Positions 18,449 to 27,453 of a stretch of DNA of 64,000 nucleotides are shown here, piece after piece. Both the position numbers and the translations under genes were made by a program. The stretch is from CAVTWY01 sp963738615 (GTDB lineage Bacteria > Pseudomonadota > Gammaproteobacteria > Burkholderiales > Burkholderiaceae_C). The stretch lies in assembly GCA_963738615.1 (NCBI GenBank), contig CAVTXI010000019.1, positions 1,922,001 through 1,986,000 on the forward strand, given 5' to 3'. Below the pieces are notes generated by a model. That model searched no databases. It worked only from the letters and a program-made list of their open reading frames with translations, and had not been told where the DNA came from. The first letter of the stretch is position 1, and every line of letters starts with the position of its first letter.

Positions 18449-18468
18449 TGACTAGTGTGCTGACTAGT
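18449..18468. promoter_or_regulatory. Direct-repeat operator of the Phd/VapC module
   Basis: TGACTAGT occurs at 18449-18456 and again at 18461-18468, 12 bp apart (one helical turn). Each unit contains the palindrome ACTAGT. The repeats lie just upstream of the antitoxin start on the minus strand and match the arrangement of Phd/YefM operator half-sites. Confidence 0.55.
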
Positions 18469-18506
18469 TTACCAAGGAACGTCGCACAGGACGTGAAGGA
18501 TGCTTG

Positions 18507-19340
18507 ATGATGACCACCGGCGGGCGCGGTGTGCTCGCCGACGTGATGACCTCCATGCTCGAGACGAAAGACCTCACCATCCGCTTCGGCGGCCACGTCG
18601 CTGTCGATCACGTGACGTGCAGCTTCGCGCCGGGTACGTTGACCGCCATCGTCGGGCCGAACGGGGCGGGGAAGACAACGTACTTCAATCTGATTTCGGG
18701 GCAACTTCGCGCGAGCGAGGGGCGCGTGACGCTCGACGGGGAGGACATCACGTCGCTGTCTGCGCCTGCCCGCACGCACAAGGGCTTGGGGCGGGCATTT
18801 CAGCTCACGCAGTTGTTTCCGCACCTGACCGTGCAAGAGAACGTGCGGCTGGCGGTGCAGGCGCGTGAGCAGGGGCGCTCGCGCGCGCTGCTGGGTGGCG
18901 CGCTCGACATCCTGCGCGTGTGGATCGACGCCAAGGCGTGGACCGACGAAGCGCGTGCGTTGCTCGATCGCGTGCGGCTGGGTGACCGCGCGGGCGCCGT
19001 CGCGGCGAGCCTGCCGCATGGAGACCAGCGCAAGCTCGAGGTGGCACTGTTGATGGCGCTGGATCCGAAGGTCTACATGTTCGACGAACCTACCGCGGGC
19101 ATGGGCGTCGACGAGGTGCCGGTGGTGCTGGACCTGATCCGCGAACTGAAGGCGAAGCGCGAGCGCACGATCCTGCTGGTGGAACACAAGATGGACGTGG
19201 TGAGTGAACTGGCTGATCGCATCATCGTTTTGCACAACGGGCAGCTTGTGGCTGACGGCGAACCGGCTGCGGTGATTGCCTCGCCGGTGGTGCAGAACGC
19301 GTATCTCGGTATCGCGACGATCGCGACGGAAGAAGCATGA
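18507..19340 (+). CDS. livG: ABC transporter ATP-binding protein, LivG type
   Basis: An ATPase of about 277 residues. The translation from 18507 carries about 16 residues of poorly conserved head; the alternative ATG at 18555 (MLETKDLTIRFGG) is closer to typical LivG starts. Walker A is GPNGAGKTTYFNL, followed by a Q-loop region GLGRAFQLTQLF. The signature region SLPHGDQRKLEVA and Walker B PKVYMFDEPTAGMG follow, then a switch His in LLVEHKMD. It would drive import with LivF. It overlaps livF by 4 bp (ATGA), so the genes are translationally coupled. Confidence 0.9.
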   Translation: MMTTGGRGVLADVMTSMLETKDLTIRFGGHVAVDHVTCSFAPGTLTAIVGPNGAGKTTYFNLISGQLRASEGRVTLDGEDITSLSAPARTHKGLGRAFQLTQLFPHLTVQENVRLAVQAREQGRSRALLGGALDILRVWIDAKAWTDEARALLDRVRLGDRAGAVAASLPHGDQRKLEVALLMALDPKVYMFDEPTAGMGVDEVPVVLDLIRELKAKRERTILLVEHKMDVVSELADRIIVLHNGQLVADGEPAAVIASPVVQNAYLGIATIATEEA

Positions 19341-20074
19341 CGACGCCGTTGCTCCAACTTTCGGGCGTGCACACGCACATCGGCGCGTATCACATCCTGC
19401 ACGGCGTTGACCTCGAGGTACCCGAGGGCGAAGTCACGATGCTGCTGGGCCGAAACGGGGCCGGCAAGACAACAACGCTGCGCACGATCATGGGCCTGTG
19501 GCATGCGTCGAAGGGCGACGTGCGGTTTCGCGGTGAGTCGATTCGCGACCTTGCCACGCCCGAGATCGCGCAGCACGGCATCGCGTACGTGCCAGAGAAC
19601 ATGGGCATCTTCGCGGACCTGACGGTCGAAGAGAACATGGTGCTGGCCGCGCGCTCGGCGCCGCGTGCGGCAGCACTCGACAAGGCGCGGCTCGCGTGGA
19701 TCTTTTCTTTCTTCCCCGCGCTCGAGATCTTCTGGCAGCACCCGGCGGGCAAGCTGTCGGGCGGGCAGAAGCAGATGCTGGCGGTGGCGCGCGCGATCGT
19801 CGAGCCGCGCGCGTTGCTGCTGGTCGACGAGCCGAGCAAGGGCCTCGCGCCGTCGATCATCCGCAACATGATCAATGCGTTCGCCGAGTTGAAGAAGCAG
19901 AAGACGACGATCCTGCTGGTGGAGCAGAACTTCATGATGGCGAAGGCGTTGGGCGATCGTGTGGCGGTGGTCGACAACGGGCGCGTGGTGCATGCGGGGG
20001 CGATGGCCGAACTGATTGCTGACCAAGAGATGCAGCACAGGCTGCTCGGTCTGTCGTTGGGGGCGCATGCATGA
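19337..20074 (+). CDS. livF: ABC transporter ATP-binding protein, LivF type
   Basis: A 245-residue ATPase: Walker A GRNGAGKTTTLRTIMGL, signature KLSGGQKQMLAVARAI, Walker B ALLLVDEPSKGLAP, and a switch region ILLVEQNFMMA typical of LivF. Start and stop overlap both neighbours by 4 bp (ATGA), with livG before and livH after, so it is co-translated in the transporter operon. Together LivG and LivF form the cytoplasmic ATPase pair of the branched-chain-type importer. Confidence 0.92.
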   Translation: MTTPLLQLSGVHTHIGAYHILHGVDLEVPEGEVTMLLGRNGAGKTTTLRTIMGLWHASKGDVRFRGESIRDLATPEIAQHGIAYVPENMGIFADLTVEENMVLAARSAPRAAALDKARLAWIFSFFPALEIFWQHPAGKLSGGQKQMLAVARAIVEPRALLLVDEPSKGLAPSIIRNMINAFAELKKQKTTILLVEQNFMMAKALGDRVAVVDNGRVVHAGAMAELIADQEMQHRLLGLSLGAHA

Positions 20075-21114
20075 CCGCTGCCGCGACCCCGCTGCCGTCG
20101 GGTGGTGCGCCCGCACCGCTCGCCAAAACACGCTTCGACTGGACGCCGCTGCTGCTCGTCGCCGCGGTGATGTTCGCCGCCCTGCCGCTGATCGGCTCGC
20201 CGTCGTCGTGGGTCACGCTCACGGTCGCGGGGCTGGCGATGGGGCTCATCATCTTCATCATCGCGTCTGGCCTCACGCTGGTGTTCGGTCTGATGGACGT
20301 GCTGAACTTCGGCCACGGTGTGTTCATCGCGACCGGCGCGTACCTGACCACGACCGTGATGTCGCGGCTGGGTTCGCTCACGGGCAGCGGGTCGTTGCCG
20401 CAGGCGCTGTTGGCCATCGCGCTCGCGGTGCTCGTCGCCATGGTGATCGCGGCGCTGCTGGGCTGGTTCTTCGAGCGTGTGATCGTGCGCCCGGTCTACG
20501 GCCAGCACCTGAAGCAGATCCTCATCACGCTGGGCGGCGCGATCGTCGGCGAAGAGGTCATCAAGATGATCTGGGGCCCGCTGCAGATTCCGCTGCCGCT
20601 GCCCGACGCGTTGCGCGGCTCGTTCATCGTGCCGGTGTTCGGCGACGGCGCAGCGGTGGCGAAGATTCGCGTGCTGGCGGTCGTGATCGGCCTGGTGGTC
20701 TTCGCCGCGCTCACGTATGTGCTCGCGCGCACGAAAGTCGGCCTGCTGGTGCGCGCGGGCGTGCAAGACCGCGAGATGGTCGAAAGCCTCGGCTACCGCG
20801 TCAAGCGCCTCTTCGTCGGCGTGTTTGTCGTCGCGTCGGCACTCGCCGCGCTGGGCGGCGTGTTGTGGGGGCTGTACCAAGAGAACGTGCATCCACAGAT
20901 CGGTGCGCAGGTGAACATCCTGCTGTTCATCGTCATCATCATCGGCGGGCTGGGGTCCACGCTTGGCTGCTTCGTCGGTGCGCTGATGGTGGGGTTGCTG
21001 GCGAACTACACCGGGTTTCTCGCGCCGAAGGTTGCGTTGTTCTCGAATATCGCGTTGATGGTCGGCATTCTCGTTTGGCGCCCGCGGGGTTTGTATCCCG
21101 TCGGGGGAAAGTGA
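20071..21114 (+). CDS. livH: Branched-chain-type ABC transporter permease, LivH type
   Basis: A 347-residue inner-membrane permease with about eight hydrophobic segments. The family motif LTLVFGLMDVLNFGHGVFI is the conserved LivH core, and a further EAA-like loop lies near KVGLLVRAGVQDREMVESLG. The N-terminal 25 residues are a Pro/Ala-rich cytoplasmic tail. It overlaps livF by 4 bp and is 7 bp from livM. Forms the transmembrane channel with LivM. Confidence 0.92.
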   Translation: MTAAATPLPSGGAPAPLAKTRFDWTPLLLVAAVMFAALPLIGSPSSWVTLTVAGLAMGLIIFIIASGLTLVFGLMDVLNFGHGVFIATGAYLTTTVMSRLGSLTGSGSLPQALLAIALAVLVAMVIAALLGWFFERVIVRPVYGQHLKQILITLGGAIVGEEVIKMIWGPLQIPLPLPDALRGSFIVPVFGDGAAVAKIRVLAVVIGLVVFAALTYVLARTKVGLLVRAGVQDREMVESLGYRVKRLFVGVFVVASALAALGGVLWGLYQENVHPQIGAQVNILLFIVIIIGGLGSTLGCFVGALMVGLLANYTGFLAPKVALFSNIALMVGILVWRPRGLYPVGGK

Positions 21115-21121
21115 CGACGGC

Positions 21122-22201
21122 ATGCTGCAACGCCTGCTCTCGCACGACCCCCCGCGCAGCCGCGTGCTGGCGGTACTGCTCGTGGTGATCGTGCTCGGCC
21201 TTGCGTTCGCTCCGTTCCTCTTCCCCGGCAGCAAGGCGCTGGGTGTGGCCGCGAAGATCCTCGTGTTCATCCTGCTGGTCGCCAGCTTCGACCTGCTGCT
21301 GGGCTACACCGGCATCGTCAGCTTCGCGCACACGATGTTCTTCGGCATCGGCGCCTACGGCATCGCGATCGCGAGCACGGGTATGGGGCCGGGATGGGGC
21401 GCGGTGGCGGTGGGGCTGCTCGGTGCGCTCGCGTTGTCGCTGGTGCTGTCGTTCGTGATCGGCCTGTTCTCGCTGCGCGTGAAGGCGATCTTCTACGCGA
21501 TGATCACGTTGGCCGTTGCCAGCGCCTTCCAGACGCTCGCATCGCAGCTGTCGGAATTCACGGGTGGCGAAGACGGGTTGACGTTCAAGAACCCCGCATG
21601 GTTGAGCCCGTCGTTCGAGCCCTTCGAGAACCCCGTGTTCGGCGTCAGCATCGACGGGCGCCTGTTCACGTACTACGTGCTGTTCTTCGTGGTGCTGGTG
21701 CTGCTGCTGGTGCTGCTGCGCATCGTCAACTCGCCGTTCGGCCGCGTACTCCAGGCGATCCGCGAGAACGACTTCCGTGCCGAGGCGATCGGCTTTCGCA
21801 CGGTGGTCTACCGCACGCTCAGCAACGTGATTTCGGCGCTGTTTGCCTGCACGGCTGGCGCGCTGCTCGCACTCTGGCTGCGCTACACCGGCCCCGACAC
21901 CACGTTGTCGTTCGAGATCATGATCGACATCCTGCTCATCGTCGTGATCGGAGGCATGGGCACGATGTGGGGCGCGGTCATCGGCTCGGTGCTGTTCGTG
22001 CTGGCGCAGAACTACCTGCAAGACCTGCTGAAGTGGGCCGGCGCCGCAGTCGAAAACGTGCCCGTGGTGTCGGCGGTGGTATCCCCCGACCGATGGCTGT
22101 TCTGGCTGGGCATCCTGTTCGTGCTGTCGGTCTACTACTTCCCGAACGGCATCGTCGGCAAGTTGCGGGCGATGGCGTTGACCAAGAAGGGCGCGCGATG
22201 A
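21122..22201 (+). CDS. livM: Branched-chain-type ABC transporter permease, LivM type
   Basis: A 359-residue permease with about ten hydrophobic segments. The conserved LivM motif is LLLGYTGIVSFAHTMFFGIG; the cytoplasmic coupling loop reads SPFGRVLQAIRENDFRAEAIG, and IGGMGTMWGAVIGSV near the C-terminus is also typical. Last gene of the transporter operon proper. Its stop overlaps a 17-codon reading frame, after which the PQQ-dehydrogenase-like gene follows. Confidence 0.92.
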   Translation: MLQRLLSHDPPRSRVLAVLLVVIVLGLAFAPFLFPGSKALGVAAKILVFILLVASFDLLLGYTGIVSFAHTMFFGIGAYGIAIASTGMGPGWGAVAVGLLGALALSLVLSFVIGLFSLRVKAIFYAMITLAVASAFQTLASQLSEFTGGEDGLTFKNPAWLSPSFEPFENPVFGVSIDGRLFTYYVLFFVVLVLLLVLLRIVNSPFGRVLQAIRENDFRAEAIGFRTVVYRTLSNVISALFACTAGALLALWLRYTGPDTTLSFEIMIDILLIVVIGGMGTMWGAVIGSVLFVLAQNYLQDLLKWAGAAVENVPVVSAVVSPDRWLFWLGILFVLSVYYFPNGIVGKLRAMALTKKGAR

Positions 22202-22251
22202 GTGGGGCAACCGAGGAAGTCATGGTCGAGAGCTTCTTCTCGACGCCTTGA
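22198..22251 (+). CDS. Possible 17-residue coupled reading frame between livM and the dehydrogenase-like gene
   Basis: The ATGA at the livM stop opens a 17-codon frame (MSGATEEVMVESFFSTP) whose stop lies within the GAGGAGC ribosome site region of the next gene. It may simply be a translational bridge, or the start of a gene lost by deletion. The sequence is too short to judge. Confidence 0.25.
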   Translation: MSGATEEVMVESFFSTP

Positions 22252-22262
22252 GGAGCTTCGTC

Positions 22263-23585
22263 ATGGACTTCTCTGACGTGATGGCGCACGTGGCCGCAGG
22301 GCTCGGCGGCGCGGCGAACCGCTGGCGCAGGCTGCGCGGCGACGTGCACCAACAGGCCCTCGGCGCATCGCCGGTGATTCCTGCCGCGCGGCCGCAGGGC
22401 AGCATTCCCACGCTGAAGATGCCGACCGCGCGCGGCTGGGCGCCGGGGCAGGTGCCTGCAGCCGCGCCGGGCCTCGCGGTCAACGCGTTCGCCGCTGGCC
22501 TGAAACACCCGCGATGGATCCACGTGCTGCCCAACGGCGATGTCGCCGTGGCCGAGGCGATTCAGTCGGCGGGTACGCCGCGCAGCGTGTTCGACCACGC
22601 GATGATCGGTACGATGCGGCGCGCAGCAGCCGTCGGCGACAGCCCGAACCGCATCACCCTGCTGCGCGATGCCGACGGTGACGGCACAGCCGAAGTCCGC
22701 GAGACGTTCCTCGCCGACTTGAATCAGCCGTTCGGCATGGCGCTGGTGGGCGATACGTTCTACGTCGGCAACACCGACGGCGTGTTCGCCTTCGCCTACA
22801 TGCGCGGCGCCACGCGCATCGACGCGAAGTCCGGCAAGCGCCTCGCGACCTTTCCGCCCGGCGGGCACTGGACGCGCAGCCTGCTGGCCAGCACCGACGG
22901 ACGCCGGCTTTATTGCGGTGTTGGCTCGCTGTCCAACATCGCCGACCACGGCTTCGACATCGAAGCGGGCCGCGCCTGCATCGTCGAGATCGACCTGACC
23001 ACCGGCGCGCGCCGCACCTTCGCGAGCGGCCTGCGCAACCCGGTGGGCATGGCGTGGCAGCCGCACACCGGCGCCCTGTGGACCGTGGTCAACGAGCGCG
23101 ACGGCCTGGGCGACGAGACGCCGCCGGACTACCTCACGTCGGTACTCGACGGCGGCTTCTACGGATGGCCGTATTGCTGGTGGGGCAAGACGGTCGACGA
23201 GCGTGTGCAGCCGCAAGACGTGCACGCCGTGTCGCGCGCGCTGACGCCCGACTACGCGCTCGGCGGCCACACCGCATCGCTGGGCCTGTGCTGGATGCCG
23301 GCCGGCACGCTGCCGGGCTTCGGCGAGGGCATGGCGATCGGCCAGCACGGGTCGTGGAACCGAAGCACGCTGTCGGGCTACAAGGTCGTCTTCGTGCCAT
23401 TCGACGGTGGCCAGCCCGCCGGACCACCTCGCGAGATCCTCGGCGGCTTCCTCGCGCCCGACGAACGCGAGTCGTACGGCCGGCCGGTGGGTGTGGCGCT
23501 GGCACCGGGCGGTGGGTTGCTGGTGGCCGACGACGTGGGTGATGTCGTGTGGCGGGTGACGGGTGCTTCTGCCGGACCGACATGA
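22263..23585 (+). CDS. PQQ-dependent sugar dehydrogenase-like beta-propeller protein (GSDH family)
   Basis: A 440-residue protein from the ATG at 22263 with a GAGGAGC site 8 bp before. The reading FAAGLKHPRWIHVLPNGDVAVAE, then RITLLRDADGDGTAE, LNQPFGMALVGDTFYVGNTDG, FASGLRNPVGMAWQPHTG and GMAIGQHGSWNR (core motifs, each one blade) is typical of the glucose/sorbosone dehydrogenase family, a six-bladed propeller that can bind PQQ and calcium. The N-terminus is not a clear signal peptide: a hydrophobic-poor stretch of about 60 residues precedes the propeller. Its closeness to the liv-type operon suggests the same regulon, perhaps for oxidation of the imported substrate, which is inference. Confidence 0.75.
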   Translation: MDFSDVMAHVAAGLGGAANRWRRLRGDVHQQALGASPVIPAARPQGSIPTLKMPTARGWAPGQVPAAAPGLAVNAFAAGLKHPRWIHVLPNGDVAVAEAIQSAGTPRSVFDHAMIGTMRRAAAVGDSPNRITLLRDADGDGTAEVRETFLADLNQPFGMALVGDTFYVGNTDGVFAFAYMRGATRIDAKSGKRLATFPPGGHWTRSLLASTDGRRLYCGVGSLSNIADHGFDIEAGRACIVEIDLTTGARRTFASGLRNPVGMAWQPHTGALWTVVNERDGLGDETPPDYLTSVLDGGFYGWPYCWWGKTVDERVQPQDVHAVSRALTPDYALGGHTASLGLCWMPAGTLPGFGEGMAIGQHGSWNRSTLSGYKVVFVPFDGGQPAGPPREILGGFLAPDERESYGRPVGVALAPGGGLLVADDVGDVVWRVTGASAGPT

Positions 23586-23917
23586 CGAAGTGGGCCGAAG
23601 ACTCCCGCATCGTCGCGAGCTTTCTCGCGGGTTGAAGCACGGGCCGATCGGGCCCGCAAGTAACCACGGTCATGCACGCGTCACGCGCGCGTCATGCGCG
23701 CCAAGCGTGCACGCATGCGCGACAGCATCTGGGTACACGCCAAGCCGAATTGGGTGCCGGCACGCAGTGTCAGCGCGCCCGCGGCTGCGCAGACTTCGGT
23801 GCATCGACTCCCGGGCATCGCATTCGAAACGCGATGCCGTCGTGACGAAGCGCGATGCGGCCGGGCCGCCCTTCGTCTTGCCGGACCGGCGACACCACAC
23901 AACCGAGGTACCCCATC
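23586..23917. other. Intergenic stretch without a recognisable gene
   Basis: 332 bp between the dehydrogenase-like gene and the next hypothetical gene. It contains short alternating CGCG/GCGC repeats around 23675-23705 and no reading frame with protein-like composition. A promoter for the next gene is expected at the right-hand end, where I see only the GAGGTA ribosome site near 23905. Confidence 0.5.
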
Positions 23918-24439
23918 ATGACTTTTGCATTTGCCGACATGGCCACCGCCGTCGAGACCTATCCCGACACCAACGTCATCATCGAAATCCGCGACTTCGA
24001 CGCTGTGACAGGCGAGTCGCTCAACGAGAGTGAGCAAGCCACGTTCAAGGTCCGCATCACGAACAACGGGCTGCTGAACATGGACGCAGTCACCGTGCGC
24101 ATCAAGGGCGAGAACGGCGCGACGCTGAAGCGTCCGCTGCTGAACCTGCCTAACGCATCGGTAGCCGCCGGGGTGAAAGCCACGCCCGTCCCGATCCCCA
24201 CCTGGGTCACCGAGCTGATCAGCAAGCCGATCGCGTCCATCAGCGCGAACGGCGGCACGGGCACGTCCGAAGTCTTCACGATGAAGGCACCGCCCGACGA
24301 CACCGGTGGCGTGTCGACGAAGCTGCTGACGGTGACGCTCGAGGGCTGGGACGCGAACCTGGCCTACCTGCTGAACGACAAGAGCAAGGCGCGCACGGCG
24401 GTCAAGGACACCCACTCGGAAGTCGTTCACCCGCTGTGA
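23918..24439 (+). CDS. Hypothetical protein with CARDB-like beta-sandwich character
   Basis: A 173-residue protein starting MTFAFADMATAVETYPDTN. It has no signal peptide. The middle part, with QATFKVRITNNGLLNMDAVTVRIKGENG, resembles a cell-adhesion-related (CARDB/DUF11-like) beta-sandwich in which partner strands display 'V-x-N-x-G' turns. The C-terminal half has TKLLTVTLEGWDANLAYLL. I do not recognise a named family. A second small secreted protein follows 57 bp later on the same strand, which may be a partner. Confidence 0.5.
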   Translation: MTFAFADMATAVETYPDTNVIIEIRDFDAVTGESLNESEQATFKVRITNNGLLNMDAVTVRIKGENGATLKRPLLNLPNASVAAGVKATPVPIPTWVTELISKPIASISANGGTGTSEVFTMKAPPDDTGGVSTKLLTVTLEGWDANLAYLLNDKSKARTAVKDTHSEVVHPL

Positions 24440-24496
24440 CCGCGGCGCGAACCGCTTCCATCGCACACCGATTCATCATCATTCGAGGACTTCATC

Positions 24497-24919
24497 ATGT
24501 TCATACGTCTACGACTTGGCGCGGCTGCCGCCGCCTTCATCATCACGGCCGCTGCCCATGCGGCACCGCCCGCCAGCCTGGCCAACACGACCTGGTTGCT
24601 CAGCGTCGACGGCGGTGCCGCCGTCACGCTGTTCATCGACACGCAGGCCGGGCCTGGCGCACCGGGCAACACGAACTGCCGCGCCATTCGCGGCTCGTTT
24701 CAATCGGGCATCGTGCCGGTGCACGGCTGGTACTGCCCGGGCACGGGGCGCTTTCACCTGATTCATCCGAACAAGACCTCCGGGGTCGTGATGCGGGCCT
24801 TCATGGGCAACGTGTCCGACGCGGGGGTTCAACCCGTGACGATCGAAGGCACCGCTGCCATCGACTACGCCGCCTTCGGTGACCTGGGCGAGGTGGACTT
24901 CACCGCAGAGCAGCAGTAG
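24497..24919 (+). CDS. Small secreted protein of unknown function
   Basis: A 140-residue protein with a clear signal peptide (hydrophobic residues about 6-20, ending AHA-AP). The mature part has SLANTTWLLSVDGGAAVTLFI, then an insert with two Cys (NCRAI and WYCPG) that could form a disulfide, and a final acidic stretch. The opening resembles META/lipocalin-like 'W-x-L' starts, but I cannot place it in a family. Likely periplasmic or extracellular. It follows the CARDB-like gene at 57 bp on the same strand. Confidence 0.55.
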   Translation: MFIRLRLGAAAAAFIITAAAHAAPPASLANTTWLLSVDGGAAVTLFIDTQAGPGAPGNTNCRAIRGSFQSGIVPVHGWYCPGTGRFHLIHPNKTSGVVMRAFMGNVSDAGVQPVTIEGTAAIDYAAFGDLGEVDFTAEQQ

Positions 24920-24930
24920 GCGGCGCAGCC

Positions 24931-25389
24931 GTGAACACGCACGAGTGGCTGGGCTGGCTGGCGGCGCTGCTCGTGCTGGCGACGTTCTGCATGCAGGGCA
25001 TGGTGGCCCTGCGTGCGGTGGCGATCTTCAGCAACCTCGCGTTCATCGCCTACGCGGCGCTTGCCGGCATCGGCCCTGTGCTGCTGCTGCACATGGTGCT
25101 GCTGCCGATGAACGCGTATCGCCTGTGGCAGGCGGCGTCGCAGGTGGCGGTGAGCAGCCGAACGCCGGGCGCGGACAATCGCCGCCGTGAACCAGGATCC
25201 ACCGATCACCACTGCCCCGCCAACGTCCCCCGGTGCCACCACCACGCCGCGCCGCACGCCCGCGGTCCTGGCGGTGTTGCGGCACCCCGCGCTGGCCGCG
25301 CTGCTTTATGGCGGCACGGCCTACTTCGTTGGCAATGCCATGCAGGTCATGGCCGCCGCGTGGCTCGTCGTCGAGTTGACCGGCTCTGA
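24931..25389 (+). CDS. Small membrane protein, C-terminus doubtful
   Basis: The first about 70 residues form three hydrophobic segments (GWLAALLVLATFCMQG, LRAVAIFSNLAFIAYAAL and GPVLLLHMVLLPMNAYRLW), a pattern also seen at the N-terminus of some cyclic-nucleotide-domain membrane proteins. From about residue 75 the translation becomes His/Arg/Pro-rich and runs through the start region of the next gene, overlapping it by 203 bp. That tail is probably not the natural one, so the true end may lie near 25190 if a base is missing. Function unknown. Confidence 0.45.
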   Translation: MNTHEWLGWLAALLVLATFCMQGMVALRAVAIFSNLAFIAYAALAGIGPVLLLHMVLLPMNAYRLWQAASQVAVSSRTPGADNRRREPGSTDHHCPANVPRCHHHAAPHARGPGGVAAPRAGRAALWRHGLLRWQCHAGHGRRVARRRVDRL

Positions 25390-26827
25390 CTTCCTCGCGG
25401 CCCTGGTGCAGACGGCCGTGTTCCTGCCGATGTTCCTGATCGCGCTGCCCGCGGGCGTGTTGGCCGACACCACCGATCGCCGCCGCCTGCTGGTGGGCGC
25501 GCTCGCGGTGCAGACCGTGGCGGTCGCGCTGCTCGCACTGCTGCTGCTCTTCGGCTGGGGGGGCGCGGCGACGCTGCTGCTGCTGACCTTCGTGACAGGC
25601 TGCTGCACGGCGGTGCTGTCGCCGGCCTGGAACTCGGCGGTGGTCGATGCCGTGCCGCGCGACGAGCTTCAGCCCACGATCACCGCGATCGGCATCTCGT
25701 ACAACGGCGCGCGTGCGCTGGGGCCGGCACTGGCGGGCCTGGTCTATGTGTTCGCCGGCGCGGGCTGGGTGTTCTTGTTCACGGTGGCTGGCGTGCTGGC
25801 ACTGCTGCACGCGGTGCGGCGGCACCCGCCGCGGCCGCATCCGCCGTCACGGCTGCCGGCCGAGCGGCTGTGGGGCGGCATGCTCAGCGCGCTGCGTTTC
25901 GCACGGCACAACAACGCCGTGCTCGCGCAGCTGATCCGCACGGTGGCCTACGCGGCCACGGGCTCGGCGTTGTGGGCGCTGCTGCCGGTGGTGGGGCAGC
26001 GGCAGCTCGGGCTCGATGCCAGGGGCTTCGGCTTGCTGATGGGCTGCATGGGTGGCGGCGCGGTGATCGCGGGGTTCGCGATCGCGCGGATGCGCGCGCG
26101 GCTCGGGCTCGAGAAGCTCGTCGCGGTGGGCATCGCGATGTTCGCAGGCGCGATGCTGGTGGCGGCCTGGGTGCCGTCGCGCTGGGCGGTGTACCCGGCA
26201 CTGATGGCCGCGGGCGCGGCGTGGATGTCGGCCATGTCGACCTACAACACCGCCACGCAGACCAGCGCGCCGCGCTGGGTGCGCGCGCGTGCGAACGCGC
26301 TGCACGTGGTGTGTTCGCTGGGTTCGTTCGCAATCGGCTCGGCCGTGTGGGGCGCGTTGTCGGGGCTGATGGGGCTTGCGCTCACGCTCACGATCGCCGC
26401 GGCGTGCATGGTCGCGGGCCTGCTGCTGGTGCGGCCCTTCCCACTGCGCATGAGCGAGATCGACGAGGTGACCCCCGCCACGCTGTCGGAAGACCTGTTC
26501 ATCGCCCACCAGCCCGAACCCGAAGCCGGGCCGGTGGCCGTCGAGATCGCCTATCGCGTGCGGCCCGAAGCGCTGAACGAGTTCCTCGACGCCGTGAGCC
26601 AGCTCAAAGCCCCGCGGCGCCGCGATGGCGCGACCTTCTGGCGCCTGTACCGCGACCTGGGCGACCCGTGCCGCTACACCGAGCGCTTCATCATCACGAG
26701 CTGGGCCGACTACCTGCACCAGCGTGCGCGCGCGACGTTGGCAGACCAGGAACTCGAGCGCGCGGTGCGCGAACACCTGGTGCCCGACGAGGCGCCGCAG
26801 GTGATGCACTACATCGCCGAGCGTTGA
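25187..26827 (+). CDS. MFS exporter of the MFS_3 (EntS-like) family with C-terminal soluble domain
   Basis: A 546-residue protein with a GTG start at 25187. After a Pro/Thr-rich tail there are about 11-12 hydrophobic segments, with the MFS motif LPAGVLADTTDRRRLLVGA after segments 2-3. From about residue 430 on there is a soluble tail (VAVEIAYRVRPEALNEFLDAVS ... ITSWADYLHQRARAT; cores shown) resembling antibiotic-biosynthesis-monooxygenase-like ferredoxin folds. That extension is a known feature of the MFS_3 family, so it is probably not an unusual fusion. Transport of siderophores or drugs is likely, but the substrate is unknown. Confidence 0.8.
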   Translation: MNQDPPITTAPPTSPGATTTPRRTPAVLAVLRHPALAALLYGGTAYFVGNAMQVMAAAWLVVELTGSDFLAALVQTAVFLPMFLIALPAGVLADTTDRRRLLVGALAVQTVAVALLALLLLFGWGGAATLLLLTFVTGCCTAVLSPAWNSAVVDAVPRDELQPTITAIGISYNGARALGPALAGLVYVFAGAGWVFLFTVAGVLALLHAVRRHPPRPHPPSRLPAERLWGGMLSALRFARHNNAVLAQLIRTVAYAATGSALWALLPVVGQRQLGLDARGFGLLMGCMGGGAVIAGFAIARMRARLGLEKLVAVGIAMFAGAMLVAAWVPSRWAVYPALMAAGAAWMSAMSTYNTATQTSAPRWVRARANALHVVCSLGSFAIGSAVWGALSGLMGLALTLTIAAACMVAGLLLVRPFPLRMSEIDEVTPATLSEDLFIAHQPEPEAGPVAVEIAYRVRPEALNEFLDAVSQLKAPRRRDGATFWRLYRDLGDPCRYTERFIITSWADYLHQRARATLADQELERAVREHLVPDEAPQVMHYIAER

Positions 26828-26859
26828 CGATGGCCCCGAGGATCGTTGGCGCTGAAACC

Positions 26860-27438
26860 ATGAACCCCAAGGTCGATACGTACATCGAGAAGGCGAAGTC
26901 ATGGCGTGCCGAGTTCGCCGCGTTGCGCCGCATCGCGCTCGGGTGCGGGCTGACCGAAGAGCTGAAGTGGGGTCATCCCTGCTACACGCTCGAAGGCAGC
27001 AACGTGGTGCTGATCCACGGCTTCAAAGACTATTGCGCTTACCTGTTCTTCAAGGGCGCGCTGATGAAGGACCCGAAACGACTGCTGGTTCAGCAGACCG
27101 CGAACGTGCAGGCGGCCCGGCAGATCAGGTTCACGGGGCTCGATCAGATCGAGGCGCGTGAAGCCAGCCTGAGGGCATACATCCGCGAGGCGATCACGAT
27201 CGAGACGTCTGGCGCCAAGGTGGCGATGAAGGCAACCGCGGCGTTCGAGGTGCCCGAGGAGTTCCAGGCGATGCTGGATCAAAGCGCCGCCGTGAAGAAG
27301 GCCTTCGCGGCACTGACGGCAGGCCGCCAGAGGGCCTATCTCCTGCATTTCGGCAGTGCCAAGCAGTCGGCCACGCGTGCCGCACGGGTCCAGAAGTGCG
27401 TGCCGCGGATCTTGTCGGGCAAGGGGTTGGACGACTGA
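26860..27438 (+). CDS. YdeI/OmdA-associated family protein
   Basis: A 192-residue protein (ATG at 26860; an in-frame ATG at 26830 is possible). The pattern KVDTYIEKAKSWRAEFAALR, then EELKWGHPCYTL, VVLIHGFKDYCAYLFFKGALM and ARQIRFTGLDQI fits the DUF1801 domain. The second half, AALTAGRQRAYLLHFGSAKQSATRAARVQKCVPRIL (core LTAGRQRAYLLHFGSAKQ), is the YdeI/OmdA C-terminal motif. These proteins are small, cytoplasmic and of unsettled function, with a suggested link to antimicrobial-peptide resistance in Bacillus YdeI. Confidence 0.85.
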   Translation: MNPKVDTYIEKAKSWRAEFAALRRIALGCGLTEELKWGHPCYTLEGSNVVLIHGFKDYCAYLFFKGALMKDPKRLLVQQTANVQAARQIRFTGLDQIEAREASLRAYIREAITIETSGAKVAMKATAAFEVPEEFQAMLDQSAAVKKAFAALTAGRQRAYLLHFGSAKQSATRAARVQKCVPRILSGKGLDD

Positions 27439-27453
27439 TCACGGGCGGGCGCC

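Noticed and set aside
24931..25389. A full-length protein overlapping the MFS gene by 203 bp
   Set aside because: The tail after residue 75 has shadow-like composition; only the N-terminal membrane part is accepted.
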